64,000 nt of DNA from Microbacterium candidum (GCF_030315975.1 NZ_JASXSZ010000002.1:310001-374000), one strand, 5' to 3'. Positions 50,542 to 59,644 are shown, numbered from the stretch's first letter. A program made the numbers and translations. The notes: a model not told the origin generated them from the sequence alone.

Positions 50542-51666
50542 ATGTGGCGGCACAGGCAGCCCTTCGTGGGGGGGGGGGGGGGGGGCCGGCCCACCGGGGG
50601 GGGGGGGGGGGAGGGCGCGCGGGGGGGGCGCGGGGTGTGGGTGGGGCCGCCCCCGCCCCCCGTGGGGGGGCCGCCGCGGGGGCCGCCCCACGACGGAGTG
50701 GTCGTCGCGATCGACGGCGGAGGGAGCAAGACGGATGCGGTGGCCCTGACCCTCGCGGGCGAGGTCGTCGCGCGGGCCCGCGCCGGTGGCTCGAGCCCGC
50801 AGAATCTCGGGATCGAGGGAGCGCTCGGAGTGCTCGACGGGCTGATGGCCGATCTTCTCGGCCGACTCCCGGAGATGAGGGTGGTGCGCGTGCAGGCGTA
50901 TCTCTCCGGGCTCGACCTCGCCGAGGAGGTCGCCGCCTTCCGCGCGGCGGCCGCCGACGCCGCGTGGGCTCCCGCCGACGCATCCGCCCTCGTGGTCGAC
51001 AACGATCTGTTCGCGCTCCTGCGGGCGGGCACCGACGAACCCGATGCCGTCGCCGTCGTGTGCGGCACCGGCATCAACGCGATCGGGGTGCGCGCCGACG
51101 GCGCGACGGTCCGCTTCCCGGCGCTCGGCATGATCACCGGCGACTGGGGCGGCGGATGGCACCTGGGCGAGCAGGCGCTGTGGCACGCGGCGCGCGCGGT
51201 CGACGGAAGAGGCCCGTCGACCGCGCTCACCGCCGCCATCCCGCCGGTGTTCGGCCTGTCGTCCATCGACGAGGTGATCCGCGCGCTGCACGTCGGAGAC
51301 GTGCCGTCCGACGCTCTCTCGCAGATCTGCCCGGCACTGTTCGCGTGCGCGGACGCGGGGGACGCCGTCGCGCAGGCGCTCGTGGACCGTCAGGTGGAGG
51401 AGATCGCGGTGCTCGCGACGACGACGCTGCGCCGGCTCGGGCTGCTCGACGCCGACGTGCCGGTCGTGCTCGGGGGCGGCGTCATCGCCGCCGGCAACGG
51501 GCGACTCATGGACGGTGTGCGGTCCGCGCTCTCGGTCGACGCTCCCCACGTCCGCGTCGTGCACGTGGAGTCCCCGCCGGTCGTCGGCGCGGCGCTCCTC
51601 GCACTGGCGGGTGCGGACGCGGATGCCACGGCCCTCGCCCGCGCGCGCGATGAGTCCGCGCGATAA
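50542..51666 (+). CDS. BadF/BadG-family sugar kinase, N-terminus disrupted by G tracts
   Basis: ASKHA-fold kinase of the N-acetylglucosamine-kinase group. The intact part begins about 50698 (GTG): VVVAIDGGGSKTDA (phosphate-1), GGSSPQNLG, DNDLFALL, VVCGTGINAIG, ITGDWGGGWHLG and VVLGGGVIAAGN; 322 residues from there. Upstream, in frame, are only Gly/Pro/Arg codons from the G tracts. A different frame gives GTG 50526 overlapping the GH4 stop and then VIDGMDVAAQAAL, the likely true start, so a frameshift lies inside the tract. Probably phosphorylates the imported sugar for GH4. Confidence 0.75.
   Translation: MWRHRQPFVGGGGGGRPTGGGGGEGARGGRGVWVGPPPPPVGGPPRGPPHDGVVVAIDGGGSKTDAVALTLAGEVVARARAGGSSPQNLGIEGALGVLDGLMADLLGRLPEMRVVRVQAYLSGLDLAEEVAAFRAAAADAAWAPADASALVVDNDLFALLRAGTDEPDAVAVVCGTGINAIGVRADGATVRFPALGMITGDWGGGWHLGEQALWHAARAVDGRGPSTALTAAIPPVFGLSSIDEVIRALHVGDVPSDALSQICPALFACADAGDAVAQALVDRQVEEIAVLATTTLRRLGLLDADVPVVLGGGVIAAGNGRLMDGVRSALSVDAPHVRVVHVESPPVVGAALLALAGADADATALARARDESAR
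50568..50690 (+). repeat. Abnormal G-rich tract (runs of 18 and 16 G)
   Basis: An 18-G run (50568-50585), ten other bases, a 16-G run (50596-50611), an 8-G run (50621-50628), then G/C blocks up to about 50690. Nothing similar occurs elsewhere in the window. Most likely a poly-G read artefact or misassembly; a true variable homopolymer is the alternative. Confidence 0.9.
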
Positions 51667-51799
51667 GACCGACCACGTTCACAGGGTTCTTTCAGACTGG
51701 TTACGATGGGGTGCTCGCCCAAGGTTTCGAGAAACCCGGCGGCTCGACCGCGGTGACATCCGCGAGTCGACGAACAGCATCCAATCGGGGAGAGACCAC

Positions 51800-52504
51800 A
51801 TGACCGACCAGCAGCCGCCGACCTACCCCACGCCCCCGGCGTCCGAAGCTCCGGCGCCCGTGGGAGCCCCGGCGCCCGCGGGAGCCCCGGGTTACGCCGC
51901 CGCGCCGCCCGCGCCCGTCGGACCGCCGCTCGCGCCGAAGACGAACACCCTCGCGATCATCTCGCTCATCACCGCCTTCTTCGTGTCGCTCGCGGCGGTC
52001 ATCTGCGGACACATCGCACTGAGCCAGATCAAGAAGCGCGGCGAGGGCGGGCGTGGCCTCGCGATCGCGGGCCTCATCCTCGGGTACCTCGGCCTCGTCG
52101 CAGGCATCGTGTGGCTGATCATCGTCTTCGCCGTCATCGTCCCGGCCAGCACGAGCCTCGTGTCGAAGGCGACGGACTGCACCAAGGTCGTCACCGCGGG
52201 TTCCACGATGATCACCTCGGTCAGCACCGCGTTCGCGGAGGCCTCGACGTCTCCGGAGAAGGCGCAGGCCGACACGAAGCAGGCGACCGACACGTTCAAG
52301 AGCGAGACCGCGGGCATCAAGGACGCGCAGGTCGCTGCAGACGTCAAGACGGTCAACGCCAAGCTCGACGCGATGAACCAGGCGTTCTCCGAGCTCGTCG
52401 CCTCCGGCGGCCAGGGCGACCCGGCGGCGCTGCAGACGGCGGCGCAGGACGTCGACACGGCGATCGGCGACCTCACCGCGACCTGCACCGGCGCCTCCAA
52501 GTAG
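51800..52504 (+). CDS. DUF4190-type membrane protein
   Basis: 234 residues. N-terminal ~45 residues rich in Pro and Ala (APVGAPAPAGAPG), two membrane helices at about 49-70 and 88-115 joined by GHIALSQIKKRGEGGRGLAIAG, the DUF4190 signature, and an external helical domain with two Cys (ATDC and ATCTG) that could pair. GGGGAGAGA precedes the ATG. Function unknown. Stands alone between a kinase gene and a convergent oxidase. Confidence 0.88.
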   Translation: MTDQQPPTYPTPPASEAPAPVGAPAPAGAPGYAAAPPAPVGPPLAPKTNTLAIISLITAFFVSLAAVICGHIALSQIKKRGEGGRGLAIAGLILGYLGLVAGIVWLIIVFAVIVPASTSLVSKATDCTKVVTAGSTMITSVSTAFAEASTSPEKAQADTKQATDTFKSETAGIKDAQVAADVKTVNAKLDAMNQAFSELVASGGQGDPAALQTAAQDVDTAIGDLTATCTGASK

Positions 52505-52522
52505 GCCGTTCGGCGTAGAACG

Positions 52523-52552
52523 AGGGGATGACGGCGGCCGCCGTCATCCCCT
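52523..52552. terminator. Bidirectional terminator (perfect palindrome)
   Basis: A 30-base perfect palindrome, arms AGGGGATGACGGCGG and its complement, between the convergent DUF4190 and oxidase genes. Confidence 0.8.
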
Positions 52553-52555
52553 CCG

Positions 52556-53785
52556 TCATTCCAGCCCGAGCACGCGGCGCGTATACGCGTTGCGGAATAC
52601 GCCGCTCGGATCGAGCTCCCGCATCAGCGCGACGGCATCCTCGAGGAGCTCGTACCGCTCGGAGGCATGGGCGGATGCGAACCACTTGCCCCAGTGCGGC
52701 CGAGGCGCGAACGGCTCGAGCGCCGCCTCGATCTCGGGCAGGAGCGCGGCGACCTCGGCCGGGCGGCTCCGCCACGTGAAGTGGATCGCCAGGCTGTTGC
52801 GCCCGTGCGCGGTGCTGAGCCAGAGGTCGTCGGCGGCGACGGTGCGCAGCTCCGTGACGAGCAGCAGCGGGTCGATCCGGTCGCGGAGGCCCCGGACGGC
52901 GGAGAGGGCGGATGCGGCATCCTCCAGCGCGACGAAGTACTCCGACTGGATCTCGTCGCCCTGAGCTGACGGCTGCCGGTCGAACCGGAAGTGGGGCAGC
53001 CTCGCGTGCCACGGGCCTGCCTCGCCCTGCCGCGTGGTGTTGTCCCCGCCGTCGTCGACGGGCGCGACCTGGCGCATCGCACGCACGCCGCCGCGCCAGG
53101 CGTCCGGCGGCGGAGCGAGTTCGCGAGACTTCAGCCACACCTGCTCGGCGCGCTCCCCCGACCAGTGCCCGAAGACGCTGACGCTGTCGGCCGCGCCGAA
53201 GACGCCGACGGGGTCGCCGAGCACCTCGTCCCACGGCACGCCGAGGTACACGTCCTGGCGCATGTCGAACCGCGGCTCGAGCGCGAGCGTCAGGTGCGTG
53301 ACGACGCCGATCGCGCCGAGGTGCACGACGGCTCCGGCGAACCGCGGATCGTCGCGGTCGAGGAGCAGGATGCCGCCGTCCGCGGTCACGAGCTCCAGTC
53401 CTGTCACCGCCGTCGACAGATTCCCGAGGCGCAGGCCCGAGCCATGGGTCGCCGTCGCCGTCGCACCGCCGACGGAGATGTGGGGCAGCGACCCCATGTT
53501 GTGGAGGGCGAGGCCCGCGGCATCCACCGCCATCGCGACCGCTGCGTACGGCACCTGGGCTGCGACACGCACGCTCGCGGCATCGACGTCGACCTCGACG
53601 TCCGCCGGCAGTTCGCGCAGCGACACGAGGACCTCGCTGTCGGCGATGTCGTTGAACGAATGCCGCGTGCCGAGTGCGCGCATGTGCGGCGCCCCAGCGA
53701 CGACGCGCTGCAGCTCGCCAAGGCTGCGGGGACTGACGACGCGGCCGGCATACGTGTGGGTCCCGGCCCAGTTCTGCTCGCTCAC
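52556..53785 (-). CDS. Alditol oxidase (AldO/xylitol oxidase-like)
   Basis: FAD-dependent VAO-family oxidase, 409 residues, close in size to Streptomyces AldO (418). Shared hallmarks: NWAGTHTY at the start, GTRHSFNDIAD near residue 40 whose His is the site of covalent FAD attachment in AldO, NMGSLPHISVGGATATATHGSG near 96, FTWRS, and RPHWGKWF near 361. Oxidises sugar alcohols such as xylitol or sorbitol at C1 with O2, giving H2O2. GTG start. No transporter adjacent; divergence from any regulator not seen. Confidence 0.9.
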   Translation of the reverse strand: MSEQNWAGTHTYAGRVVSPRSLGELQRVVAGAPHMRALGTRHSFNDIADSEVLVSLRELPADVEVDVDAASVRVAAQVPYAAVAMAVDAAGLALHNMGSLPHISVGGATATATHGSGLRLGNLSTAVTGLELVTADGGILLLDRDDPRFAGAVVHLGAIGVVTHLTLALEPRFDMRQDVYLGVPWDEVLGDPVGVFGAADSVSVFGHWSGERAEQVWLKSRELAPPPDAWRGGVRAMRQVAPVDDGGDNTTRQGEAGPWHARLPHFRFDRQPSAQGDEIQSEYFVALEDAASALSAVRGLRDRIDPLLLVTELRTVAADDLWLSTAHGRNSLAIHFTWRSRPAEVAALLPEIEAALEPFAPRPHWGKWFASAHASERYELLEDAVALMRELDPSGVFRNAYTRRVLGLE

Positions 53786-53817
53786 GCGTTCATCATCCCG
53801 CGAGCGCCGGTCACGAA

Positions 53818-53884
53818 GGGAGTCGAACCGAGGAGCGGAGTCCGGCGCGCAGGAAGCCGCACTCCCCTCCTCGAATCGACTCCC
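53818..53884. repeat. GGGAGTCGA hairpin element, copy 2
   Basis: Left arm 53818-53841 pairs with right arm 53861-53884 with three mismatches. Same arm sequence as the hairpin at 39860-39927. Lies in the 157-base gap between the oxidase start and the LysR stop. Confidence 0.8.
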
Positions 53885-53942
53885 CTCGTCGGCGCCGCAC
53901 CCCACCCACCCACCCGCCCGCGAGCGCCGGCGCCGCGCGCGC

Positions 53943-54866
53943 TCAGCGGGCCGCGAGATCGTCGGCGAACGCGGTGCTCTGGTCGCGATGCGAGGCGAAG
54001 GCCTCGGCGAGCGCGTCGCGCACGATCCGGATGCTGGCACTGCCCTGTGCGGCGGTGCGGGTCGCGGTGAAGACCTCGCGGACGGGCGAGCCGGGCAGGT
54101 CCGCGAGCGCGACCCCCTCCGGGCGGGCGCTCCAGATGAGGTCGGGCAGCATGCCCACGGCATGACCGGCCGCGACGAGCCGCACGTGCACCGTGAGGTC
54201 CGCCGCCTCGTACCGGACGTCCGGCTCGAAGCCGGCCGCACGGCACTGCTGCACCGCCCACTCCCTCGCGGCCGTGCCGCGCGGCTCCATCACCCAGGCA
54301 CGGTCGCGCAGGTCACCGAGCGCGCGCACGCCCTCCGCATCCGGGATGACGAGCCGGATCGGGTCCTCGCCGATGAGGGCGTGGTCCGTGCCCTCGGCCC
54401 GCGGACGCGTGTGCCCCGGATACTGCTCGGCGATCACGACGTCCACCCGCCGTGCCGTCAGCTCGGACAGCCCTTCCTCCGGCGGCTCCTCTGCCATCGT
54501 CACCCGCAGGTCCGGCGTCCGCTGCGCGATGAGGGACAGCGCCGCCGGCACGAGCGCCTCCGCCGCCGTCGGCATCGCGCTGATGCGCACGGGCTCCAGC
54601 ATCAGGCTCCCGGATGCGAGGGCGCGCTGCGCCGCCTCGTCGAGGTCGAGCGCCCGCGACGCGTACTCCGCGAGGAGCCTCCCCTGGGCGGTGAGGCGGA
54701 TGCGTCGTCCGTCCGGTTCGAAGAGCGCGACGCCCGCCTCGCGCTCGAGGAGGGACAGCTGCTGGGATACCGTCGACGTGCTGTACGACAGCGCCGAGGC
54801 GACCTCGGCGATCGTGCCGCGGAGCGCGAACTCGTGCAGCAGGCGGAGCCGTCGCAGCTCGAACAT
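53943..54866 (-). CDS. LysR-family regulator, divergent from putA
   Basis: 307 residues: N-terminal HTH (LRLLHEFALRGTIAEVASALSYSTSTVSQQL) and a type 2 periplasmic-binding-like effector domain from about residue 88. ATG 54866 is preferred since GGAG lies seven bases upstream; earlier ATGs have no site. Divergent from putA across 88 bases, so it likely controls proline use, with proline or a product as effector. Confidence 0.9.
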   Translation of the reverse strand: MFELRRLRLLHEFALRGTIAEVASALSYSTSTVSQQLSLLEREAGVALFEPDGRRIRLTAQGRLLAEYASRALDLDEAAQRALASGSLMLEPVRISAMPTAAEALVPAALSLIAQRTPDLRVTMAEEPPEEGLSELTARRVDVVIAEQYPGHTRPRAEGTDHALIGEDPIRLVIPDAEGVRALGDLRDRAWVMEPRGTAAREWAVQQCRAAGFEPDVRYEAADLTVHVRLVAAGHAVGMLPDLIWSARPEGVALADLPGSPVREVFTATRTAAQGSASIRIVRDALAEAFASHRDQSTAFADDLAAR

Positions 54867-54904
54867 GGGGATCTCCATCCATTCGACGAGGCCGAACATA
54901 AACC

Positions 54905-54932
54905 ATCGTAAACGTGCGCTTTTCACGACGAT
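54905..54932. promoter_or_regulatory. LysR operator candidate
   Basis: ATCGT (54905-54909) and ACGAT (54928-54932), inverted, 18 bases apart, in the middle of the lysR-putA gap. Confidence 0.4.
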
Positions 54933-54954
54933 AGGACGGGCTCACACTGGTGGG

Positions 54955-57900
54955 ATGACCCCCCAGCCCTCCGCCCCCCACGAGACCTCGGCCACCCCGC
55001 CGTCCGTGTCGGACCTCTCCGCCCTCGCCGACGACGCCGTCGAGCTGGTCCGCCGCTGGCTCGTCGAGAGCCGCGACGTCCCTGTGGATGCCGCCGCCCA
55101 GCGCCTCGCCGGCGTCCTCCGCGACGAGCACGGCCTCGATTTCACCGTCGGCTTCGTCGACGGCGTCGTGCGCCCCGAGGACACGAAGGTCGCCGCGCGC
55201 AAGCTGCGCGAGCTGACCCCGCTGACCCCGAAGTTCCTCCCGGCGCCGCTGCGCGGCGCCATCGGGATGGGCGGCGCCTTCGCTCCCGCCTTCCCCGGCA
55301 TCGTCGTGCCGATCAGCCGCCGCGTGCTGCGCAGCATGGTCCGCCACCTCATCGTCGACGCCCGCGACGACAAGCTCGGCGCCGCGATCGCGCGCATCCG
55401 CGAGCAGCAGGATGTGCGCCTGAACATCAACCTGCTCGGCGAGGCGATCCTCGGCCGCGACGAGGCGACCCGCCGCCTCGAGGGCACGCGACGACTGCTC
55501 CTGCGCGACGACGTCGACTACGTGTCGATCAAGGTGTCGTCGACGGTCGCCCCGCACAGCCCGTGGGCGTTCGACGAGGCCGTCGAGCACGCGGCATCCG
55601 CCCTCATCCCCCTCTACCGCATCGCCGCGACGGCGAAGGGCGGGAACAAGTTCATCAACCTCGACATGGAGGAGTACAAGGACCTCGACCTCACGATCGC
55701 GGTCTTCACCTCGATCCTCGACCGCCCGGAGTTCAAGAACCTCGAAGCGGGCATCGTCCTCCAGGCATACCTGCCCGACGCGCTCGGCGCGATGATGCGC
55801 CTCCAGGAGTGGGCCGCGGCCCGTCTCGCAGACGGCGGCGCGCCGATCAAGGTGCGCGTCGTCAAGGGCGCCAACCTCCCCATGGAGACGGTGGATGCCG
55901 AGACCCACGGCTGGCCGCTCGCGACCTGGTCGACGAAGCAGCAGTCCGACTCGTCCTACAAGGCGGTCCTCGAGTACGCCCTGCGCCCCGAGCACATCGG
56001 CAGCGTCCGCATCGGGATCGCCGGCCACAACCTCTTCGACATCGCGCTCGCCTGGCTCCTCGCGTCGAAGCGCGGCGTCACGGAGGGCATCGAGTTCGAG
56101 ATGCTGCTCGGCATGGCCTCTGCGCAGGCGACCGTCGTCAAGCGCACGGTGGGCTCGCTCCTGCTCTACACGCCCGTCGTCCACCCCGACGAGTTCGACG
56201 TCGCCATCGCGTACCTCATCCGGCGCCTCGAGGAGGGTGCGTCGCACGAGAACTTCATGTCGGCCGTGTTCGACCTGGATGCGGATCCCGCGCTGTTCGA
56301 CCGCGAGAAGGAGCGCTTCCTCGCATCCGTGAAGGGCGTGCCCACCACAGTCCCGGCGCCGAACCGCGTGCAGGACCGCACCGCGCCGGAGCCCCCCGCG
56401 CCCGCCGATGCGTTCGCCAACACCCCGGACACGGACCCGAGCCTCGCCGTGAACCGCGGCTGGGGCGACGGCATCCGCACCCGGATGGAGGGCTCGGCGC
56501 TCGGCGAGCAGACCGTGCGCGAGCACACGCTGTCCACGCCCGAGCAGGTCGACGAGGTCATCGCCGCCGCCGTCGCCGCGGGCGCCGCGTGGCGCGCGCT
56601 CGGCGCCGAAGGCCGCGCCGCCATCCTCCACCGCGCGGGCGATGTGATGGAGGCCCGCCGCGGGGAGCTTCTCGAGGTCATGGGCTCGGAGGCCGGGAAG
56701 GTCATCGAGCAGGGCGACCCCGAGGTGTCCGAGGCGATCGACTTCGCGCACTACTACGCCGAGAGCGCGCGCCTGCTCGCGGACGTCGACGGCGCCGAGA
56801 TGCGACCGGTCGGCCTCACGGTCGTCACCCCGCCGTGGAACTTCCCGGTGGCCATCCCGGCCGGCTCGACACTGTCGGCGCTCGCCTCGGGCTCCCCCGT
56901 GATCATCAAGCCCGCCAAGCAGGCGCGTCGCTCCGGCGCGGTGATGGTAGAGGCCCTGTGGGAGGCTGGCGTCCCGCGCGAGGTGCTGCAGTACGTGCAG
57001 CTGACGAGCCACGACCTCGGCACGAAGCTCGTGAGCGACCCGGCCGTCGGCCGTGTCATCCTCACCGGCGGCTACGAGACGGCGGAGCTCTTCCGCGGTT
57101 TCCGCCCCGACCTTCCGCTGCTCGCGGAGACCAGCGGCAAGAACGCGATCATCGTCACCCCGAGCGCCGATCTCGACCTCGCGGCGAAGGATGTCGCGTA
57201 CTCGGCGTTCGGCCACGCGGGCCAGAAGTGCTCGGCGGCATCCCTCGTCGTCCTCGTCGGCTCCGCGGCGCGGTCCGAGCGGTTCCGCCGCCAGCTCGTG
57301 GACGCCGTGCGCGCGTACGACGTGGGCATGCCGTGGGACGGCTCGTCGCGCATCGGACCGCTCATCGGCCCGGCCGACGGCAAGCTCCTCTCCGCGCTCA
57401 CCACGCTCGAGGCCGGGCAGTCGTGGCTGCTGAAGCCCGAGAAGCTCGACGACGCCGGACAGGTGTGGCGTCCGGGCATCCGTGACGGCGTGCGGCCGGG
57501 CAGCGAGTTCCACAAGGTCGAGTACTTCGGCCCGGTCCTCGGCATCATGACCGCCGGCTCCCTCGACGAGGCGATCGACATCGTCAACGCCATCGACTAC
57601 GGACTGACCTCGGGCCTGCACTCGCTCGACGAGGACGAGATCCAGCAGTGGCTCGCCCGCATCCAGGCCGGAAACGTCTACGTCAACCGCGGGACGACCG
57701 GCGCGATCGTGCAGAGCCAGCCCTTCGGCGGCTGGAAGAAGTCGGTCGTCGGCGCCGGCACGAAGGCCGGCGGCCCGAACTACCTGGTCGGTCTCGCCGA
57801 GTGGGCGGATGCCCCGGCGACGAGCGAGCGGGCGCTGGACGCCGCCGCGAACGCCGCGGTCGCCGCGCTCGGCGACGAGGCGGACGCGAAGTGGCTGCGC

Positions 57901-58425
57901 GGGGCCCTCGCCACCGACATCGATGCGTGGGAGTCGGAGTTCGGCGCCGTGCGCGACGTCACGGGCCTCACGACAGAGCAGAACGCCCTCCGCTATCAGG
58001 CGGTGCCGGTGACGGTCCGCTACGAGGGCGACCGCGTCGCCGAGCTCGTCCGTGTCGTCGCCGCGGGTCTCCGCGTCCGCTCCGCCGTGACCGTGAGCAC
58101 GTCCGCCGACCTCCCGTCGGGGGTCGCGACGTGGCTCGCCCGCAACGGCGTGAGCGCCGCGGTGGAGAACCCCGTGGTGTGGGGCGCCCGCGCGGCAGCG
58201 CTCGCCGCGCAGAGCGGCCGCGTCCGCGTGATCGGCGCCGACGCCCACCCGACGGCGGTCGCCGTGGCGGGCTCGCCGAATCTCGCGATCTACGCGAACC
58301 CGGTGGTGTCCGCGGGCCGCGTCGAGCTGCTGACGTTCCTCCGCGAGCAGGCGGTCTCCATCACGGCGCACCGCTTCGGCACCCCGCACCGGTACGAGAT
58401 CCCGCTGCTGCAGCCCGCGAGCTGA
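54955..58425 (+). CDS. putA: Bifunctional proline dehydrogenase / P5C dehydrogenase
   Basis: 1156 residues. Residues ~1-130 helical, ~130-440 the FAD-dependent proline dehydrogenase barrel (VSIKVSSTV, NLDMEEYKDLDLT, RVVKGANLP), ~500-1000 the aldehyde dehydrogenase domain with PPWNFPVAIPAGS, general base Glu725 in AETSGKNA and nucleophile Cys759 in GQKCSA, then a ~150-residue C-terminal domain. Oxidises proline to glutamate, channelling P5C. No RHH DNA-binding domain at the N-terminus, so it is not a self-repressor; the LysR protein is the probable regulator. Also receives semialdehyde from RocD. Confidence 0.95.
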   Translation: MTPQPSAPHETSATPPSVSDLSALADDAVELVRRWLVESRDVPVDAAAQRLAGVLRDEHGLDFTVGFVDGVVRPEDTKVAARKLRELTPLTPKFLPAPLRGAIGMGGAFAPAFPGIVVPISRRVLRSMVRHLIVDARDDKLGAAIARIREQQDVRLNINLLGEAILGRDEATRRLEGTRRLLLRDDVDYVSIKVSSTVAPHSPWAFDEAVEHAASALIPLYRIAATAKGGNKFINLDMEEYKDLDLTIAVFTSILDRPEFKNLEAGIVLQAYLPDALGAMMRLQEWAAARLADGGAPIKVRVVKGANLPMETVDAETHGWPLATWSTKQQSDSSYKAVLEYALRPEHIGSVRIGIAGHNLFDIALAWLLASKRGVTEGIEFEMLLGMASAQATVVKRTVGSLLLYTPVVHPDEFDVAIAYLIRRLEEGASHENFMSAVFDLDADPALFDREKERFLASVKGVPTTVPAPNRVQDRTAPEPPAPADAFANTPDTDPSLAVNRGWGDGIRTRMEGSALGEQTVREHTLSTPEQVDEVIAAAVAAGAAWRALGAEGRAAILHRAGDVMEARRGELLEVMGSEAGKVIEQGDPEVSEAIDFAHYYAESARLLADVDGAEMRPVGLTVVTPPWNFPVAIPAGSTLSALASGSPVIIKPAKQARRSGAVMVEALWEAGVPREVLQYVQLTSHDLGTKLVSDPAVGRVILTGGYETAELFRGFRPDLPLLAETSGKNAIIVTPSADLDLAAKDVAYSAFGHAGQKCSAASLVVLVGSAARSERFRRQLVDAVRAYDVGMPWDGSSRIGPLIGPADGKLLSALTTLEAGQSWLLKPEKLDDAGQVWRPGIRDGVRPGSEFHKVEYFGPVLGIMTAGSLDEAIDIVNAIDYGLTSGLHSLDEDEIQQWLARIQAGNVYVNRGTTGAIVQSQPFGGWKKSVVGAGTKAGGPNYLVGLAEWADAPATSERALDAAANAAVAALGDEADAKWLRGALATDIDAWESEFGAVRDVTGLTTEQNALRYQAVPVTVRYEGDRVAELVRVVAAGLRVRSAVTVSTSADLPSGVATWLARNGVSAAVENPVVWGARAAALAAQSGRVRVIGADAHPTAVAVAGSPNLAIYANPVVSAGRVELLTFLREQAVSITAHRFGTPHRYEIPLLQPAS

Positions 58426-58434
58426 CACGACGAG

Positions 58435-58462
58435 GGAGGGGGATGCGGCCGCATCCCCCTCC
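58435..58462 (+). terminator. Terminator of putA
   Basis: A 28-base perfect palindrome with arms GGAGGGGGATGCGG and complement, nine bases after the putA stop. Confidence 0.8.
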
Positions 58463-58533
58463 TTCGCTCACAGCGGTCGTACACCCGCGCGGAATAGCAT
58501 CCGTCGACCCTGTTTCTTCTTCGCCGGAGCTGC

Positions 58534-59640
58534 ATGCCGATGCCGTCGTCGTCCCGACGCCCCCGTCCCATCGCCTGGATCCTCGTCGGCGCCGCCGGCC
58601 TCGTGGTCGCGACCCTCGTCGTCACCGGCGTCGCCGCGGCCTTCGGCGGTCACCAGACGGCCGCAGCGCAGCCCACGGCGAAGCCGGTCGTACAGACGCC
58701 GACCCTGCCGCCGATCACGCCTCTCCCGAGCGCTGTGTGCATGGTCAGCTTCACCGGTCAGGACATCACCGCGTCGCCCCAGGAGCAGACCGTGGGCGCG
58801 CTCTACGCCGGTCTGCCGATCCCGGAGCGGGCCGGCTACGTCTTCGCCGGCTGGTACCGCAGCGCCGCCGATGCGTCATCCCTCAATGCCGCCGACCGGG
58901 TCAACGGCGCCCAGATCGTCCAGTGCGCTTCGGGGCCCGAGACCCTCTACGGCGGGTGGATGACGACTGCCGCCGTCGCCGCGGCGAAGGTCCGAGTGCC
59001 GGTGCTGATGTACCACCAGTTCACGACGAAGCCGCAGGGCGAGAAGACGTGGCTGAAGGCGAACTTCGACTACATCGGCGACTTCGAGAACAACATGGCC
59101 TACCTCTCCGATCAGAAGTTCTACCTGCCCACGTGGGACGAGCTGAACGCCTTCATCGACGGCAAGCTCTATCTGCCGAAGAAGTCGGTCGTGGTCACCG
59201 ACGACGACGCCGACCCGACTTGGGAGACGCTCGCGGTCCCGATCGTCACGAAGTACAAGGTGCTCGCCACATCCTTCGTCATCACCTCCGCGCGCAAGGC
59301 CCCGTCGCCGTCGGTGTACGTGCTGCAGCGATCGCACACCGACAACATGCATTCGGCCGGCGCGAACGGCAAGGGCAAGATGGTCAACTACACGTACGAC
59401 CAGGTCGTCGCGGACCTCAAGACCTCGGTCACGGTGCTCGGCGGGGTCACGGAGGCCTTCGCGTACCCCTACGGCCAGTTCAACGACACGGCGGAGAAGG
59501 CCCTGCACGACGTCGGGTTCTGGATGGCGTTCACGACCAAGCCCGGCTACGTCGTGGCGGGCGCCAAGAAGCTCGAGCTGCCGCGCGAGCGCATGAGCTT
59601 CGGGATGACGATGACCCAGTTCAAGGACATCGTCGGCTGA
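58534..59640 (+). CDS. Secreted polysaccharide-deacetylase-like protein with InlB-type repeat
   Basis: 368 residues. Membrane anchor or signal at 13-37, Pro/Thr-rich linker to about 65, one Listeria/Bacteroides-type B-repeat at about 85-115 (IPERAGYVFAGWYRS), then a NodB-type barrel from about 150: VLMYHQFT, VVVTDDDADPTW (motif 1), RSHTDNMHS (motif 2, second His replaced by Met), AFAYPYGQFND (motif 3). Motif 1 normally reads TFDDG; the change and the lost His suggest altered metal binding or a non-acetyl substrate. GGAG four bases before the ATG. Probably acts on cell-wall or matrix glycans. Confidence 0.82.
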   Translation: MPMPSSSRRPRPIAWILVGAAGLVVATLVVTGVAAAFGGHQTAAAQPTAKPVVQTPTLPPITPLPSAVCMVSFTGQDITASPQEQTVGALYAGLPIPERAGYVFAGWYRSAADASSLNAADRVNGAQIVQCASGPETLYGGWMTTAAVAAAKVRVPVLMYHQFTTKPQGEKTWLKANFDYIGDFENNMAYLSDQKFYLPTWDELNAFIDGKLYLPKKSVVVTDDDADPTWETLAVPIVTKYKVLATSFVITSARKAPSPSVYVLQRSHTDNMHSAGANGKGKMVNYTYDQVVADLKTSVTVLGGVTEAFAYPYGQFNDTAEKALHDVGFWMAFTTKPGYVVAGAKKLELPRERMSFGMTMTQFKDIVG

Positions 59641-59644
59641 GCCG

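Noticed and set aside
50568..50690. G-quadruplex regulatory element
   Set aside because: The run lengths, frame break and degraded surroundings fit a sequencing or assembly defect better.
54313..58428. 1371-codon minus-strand ORF opposite putA
   Set aside because: Antisense shadow of a clear PutA gene; composition is Arg/Asp/Val with no domain.
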